A stretch of DNA of 17,025 nt from Syntrophomonadaceae bacterium (lineage in GTDB: Bacteria; Bacillota; Syntrophomonadia; Syntrophomonadales; Syntrophothermaceae): assembly GCA_029907055.1 (NCBI GenBank), contig JARYMO010000008.1:1-17025 (forward strand), read 5' to 3'. A program made the translations under genes and the position numbers. The notes beneath the pieces are model-generated. The model searched no databases. It saw only the letters and a program-made list of their open reading frames with translations, and was not told the DNA's origin. Below, piece after piece: positions 14,646 through 17,025 of the stretch. Within the stretch, counting starts at the first letter, position 1; the number at the start of each line of letters is the position of its first letter.

Positions 14646-17025
14646 CGGTGGTGACGGATCTCGGCCGGGAGCAGTTCGCTCACCCGGGCCTGCGCTACCC
14701 CCACGTAGGTGTCGGCAGCCCCATAGAAGACCAGTACGGTGTCCTCCGCCCCCAGCACCGCGGTATCGCGGGCCGGCACCGCCCCGCAGGTGAACACCAC
14801 GTTGTGCACCCAGGCCTCCGGTCCCCCCACCTCCCAGCTGGTCTCCGGCGACAGCACGGGGTTGGGCGAGCGGTAGAGGATGCGGGAGGGATCAGCCGGG
14901 TCTACCAGCAGGACCCCCAGGTGGTACCTCACCTCCTGGTCCACCCCGTGGTACACCAGCAACCAGCCGAACTCGGTTTTCAGCGGTTGGCTGCCAGCCC
15001 CCACCTTCAGCGAGTCCCACCCCCGCCCCCAGCGTGGCCCCATCACGATGGCGTGTCGCTCCCTGGGCACCGGGAACCGCAGCTCGGGCAGACGGGTCAT
15101 CCAGATACTGGGCTCGATGCGGTGATAGATGACGAAACGGCCGTCGAAGAGCTCCGGGAAGATGAGCGCATCCTTGTTGGTGATGTCCTCGAAGGCAAAG
15201 CCCAGCCTTCTCCAGGCGTCGAAGCGGCGGGCGATGAAGTCGCGCACCGGGATGGAGGCAGCGGCGATCTGGGCAATCACCCCGTCAAACGCCGTGTACA
15301 GCATGATGATATCGTCGCCGATGACCACCAGGCGGGGATCCTCGCACCCCCGTGCCTCGCGCGGGTGACCCGGTCCGAAAATGGGGTGCGAGAGCCGCTC
15401 CAGCACCCGGGTCCCATCGGTGACGGCCAGCCCCAGGCGCGACACGTGGTCCTCCCCCACCGCCCGGTACACCAGGTACACCTTGTCGCCCAGGCGCACG
15501 GCACCCGGGTTGAGCACGTAGCGGTTCTCCCAGGGATGACCTGCCACCGGTCCCAGCAGGGGGCCGCTGCCGACGCGGCGCAGCCGCCCCGCCTGCGGAT
15601 ATCCCGAAGGTTCAGCCTGCACCACCGCCTCCACCGGTGCCGGCGCCAGCCCCAGCCACCGTTCCAGCAGCGACTCGTCCCCGTGCCCGTCACCGATCAT
15701 GTCCCAGGCCAGCACCGTCAGGTCCTCCTGCTCGAACCCCATCGCCTGGCAGATGCCTTCCAGCACCGCCAGATTGAACGCACCCCGCTCCACGACGCTG
15801 GCCAGGGGGGTCGGCAACCCAGGATGACCGGCATGGGCGTAGCCGGCCCAGGTCCAGACCGAGCAGGGGACGAACACCCCGTCCCCGGCCCCCATCCCCA
15901 ACCCGTAGCCGGCCGCCGCAATGCGCACCAGCCCGGCCACCCGGTGGTGTTCAGTCCCCTCCAGGACCTGGGCCAGGGCGGACAGCGCGGCTGCCACCCG
16001 GCGGTGATGCAGGCTCTCCAGCACCTCGCGGGCCGCGAACGGCGCAGGGGACGCGCCGCTTTCCAGCGAGCGCGCGATGCGCCTCCCCATCGACCGGTGA
16101 TCGGCCGCGAAATGAGCCCACATGTCAGAATAGCCGGCGGCTGTTTCCACGTGGTAGCAGAGGGAGAGGCAGAAGCGCAGGGTAGGGAAGGCCGCCCCCA
16201 TCGCCTTGCTCATGGGCGCGATGGCCAGCCTGGCTGCCAGCCCGTCCCACTCCGATACCCCGGCCAGCCGGATTCCCCCCGCCTCCGGGATGTCCGCCAG
16301 CATCAAGGGACGCAGGGGGGTGAACTCCATCGCCTCCAGGCGCAGGTCCTCCAGCGCCCAGGCGATGCCGCGACTGATGCCTGCGGTTTCCTCCGCCAGC
16401 CGCGCCAGGCACACCAGGTCACGGGCGTCGAGTGGGCGGTGGAGGGTTCCTCCTGCTCCTGGACCGTGCTGCAGGGACGGCAGCGCGGGCGGGAAGCGGG
16501 CCAGCATCTCCCGCAGTACCTCCTCGCGCAGCGCCAGCACCGGGCGACTGGGCAGCAAGGCCAGCCAGGCCTCCGCCACCTGGCGACACCCTTCCGGCGT
16601 GTGCACGTCGCCGGGGACCAGTTCGCGCAGCGTCCCCTCCAACTCCCTCATCAGCGCACCGACCCGCTCCGCGATTTCCCTCCCGCTGGCCGACCAGGGC
16701 ACACCCAGTTCCAGGTGCACGAAGCGGCTGAACTGCTGCTGCCAGCGCTTGAGCACACCCTGCAGCACCTCCCTGGCCCTCACCTGCCGGTTGCGCCGGT
16801 TGCCCAGCACGTCAGGCAATACCACCGGCACCCCGGGCACAAACTCCAGCGCGTAGAGGGGGGTGATGGGAGGCGCCGCCTCCGCCGCCACCAGCCGCCA
16901 CCGGTGGCGGAATTCGGAGCCTGCCGCCACAAAGGCCTGACTCTGCTCGTGGAACACCTGCGCCCATTCCTCCTGCGCCTGCCACGGCCGCTGCGCTCGG
17001 GCAACACGTACACGGTGACGGTCAA
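14639..17025 (-). CDS. GH130-type glycosidase/phosphorylase with unknown N-terminal region (5' end off the window)
   Basis: A large protein whose right-hand end leaves the window in an open frame. From GTG at 16957 it would be 772 residues, and 22 more codons without a stop continue to 17025. The C-terminal ~320 residues (from about 450) are GH130 (beta-mannoside phosphorylase/hydrolase, five-bladed propeller). Evidence is NPGAVRLGDKVYLVYRA near 483, the catalytic-site segment GCEDPRL, WDSLKVGAGSQPLKTEFGWL and LVYHGVD. Some members use phosphate to cleave beta-1,4- or 1,2-mannosides. The N-terminal ~450 residues are unrecognised and largely alpha-helical, with conserved-looking pieces such as FVPGVPVVLPDVLGN and SVWTWAGYAHAGHPG. 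The true start cannot be placed. It is convergent with the SDH gene, and no ribosome-binding site is visible. Confidence 0.8.
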   Translation of the reverse strand, partial: DRHRVRVARAQRPWQAQEEWAQVFHEQSQAFVAAGSEFRHRWRLVAAEAAPPITPLYALEFVPGVPVVLPDVLGNRRNRQVRAREVLQGVLKRWQQQFSRFVHLELGVPWSASGREIAERVGALMRELEGTLRELVPGDVHTPEGCRQVAEAWLALLPSRPVLALREEVLREMLARFPPALPSLQHGPGAGGTLHRPLDARDLVCLARLAEETAGISRGIAWALEDLRLEAMEFTPLRPLMLADIPEAGGIRLAGVSEWDGLAARLAIAPMSKAMGAAFPTLRFCLSLCYHVETAAGYSDMWAHFAADHRSMGRRIARSLESGASPAPFAAREVLESLHHRRVAAALSALAQVLEGTEHHRVAGLVRIAAAGYGLGMGAGDGVFVPCSVWTWAGYAHAGHPGLPTPLASVVERGAFNLAVLEGICQAMGFEQEDLTVLAWDMIGDGHGDESLLERWLGLAPAPVEAVVQAEPSGYPQAGRLRRVGSGPLLGPVAGHPWENRYVLNPGAVRLGDKVYLVYRAVGEDHVSRLGLAVTDGTRVLERLSHPIFGPGHPREARGCEDPRLVVIGDDIIMLYTAFDGVIAQIAAASIPVRDFIARRFDAWRRLGFAFEDITNKDALIFPELFDGRFVIYHRIEPSIWMTRLPELRFPVPRERHAIVMGPRWGRGWDSLKVGAGSQPLKTEFGWLLVYHGVDQEVRYHLGVLLVDPADPSRILYRSPNPVLSPETSWEVGGPEAWVHNVVFTCGAVPARDTAVLGAEDTVLVFYGAADTYVGVAQARVSELLPAEIRHHRS

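Noticed and set aside
1..17025. CRISPR array, tRNA/rRNA genes, transposase or phage genes
   Set aside because: I read both strands and saw no spaced direct repeats, cloverleaf-like sequence or mobile-element motifs.

Overview
The window looks like chromosomal DNA from a high-GC Bacillota-type bacterium, perhaps a thermophilic or clostridial lineage. That placement is inferred from strong GGAGG ribosome-binding sites ahead of most genes, frequent GTG/TTG starts, dense gene packing with ATGA/GTGA overlaps, and Bacillota-typical families such as a YlaI/DUF2197 zinc ribbon and an SDH-type serine protease. I see no phage, transposon, CRISPR, tRNA or rRNA.

Bases 5-3977 (+) hold a complete four-gene ABC importer operon. 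Its order is lipoprotein binding protein, long permease, ATPase with a CBS-like tail, short permease, which is the yehZYXW/OpuC arrangement for betaine-type compatible solutes. Bases 3783-12167 (-) hold nine genes reading leftwards: a metallo-beta-lactamase-fold protein (COG1237 type), a Lon-like AAA protease, a small lipoprotein overlapping it by ATGA, a small B-box-like zinc protein, a helical-repeat protein of unknown role, a methyl-accepting chemotaxis protein, a 57-residue YlaI-type zinc ribbon, an alpha/beta hydrolase and a TVP38/TMEM64 (VTT) membrane protein. The last gene converges on the ABC operon, and its open frame overlaps it by 195 bp.

Bases 12168-12543 separate the divergent metallo-hydrolase gene and corA. 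On the corA side there is a textbook sigma-A promoter (TTGACA-N17-TATAGT) and a leader of about 145 nt. The leader holds a 32-codon ORF with its own strong ribosome-binding site. It begins M-D-P-I-P-L-P and stops just before the corA ribosome-binding site, which can be sequestered in a hairpin. This resembles the proline-rich MgtL leader that senses Mg2+ in front of enteric mgtA, and I rate it the most interesting item here.

After corA come GC-rich hairpins, including a near-perfect 52-nt inverted repeat (13612-13663), then a membrane-anchored SDH/ClpP-fold protease on the + strand. A convergent minus-strand gene for a GH130-type glycosidase follows. It has a long unrecognised N-terminal region and runs off the right edge.

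Working together: the ABC operon handles osmolyte uptake and CorA handles divalent cations. The Lon-like protein and the SDH protease suggest protein quality control. No single pathway unites the minus-strand block.
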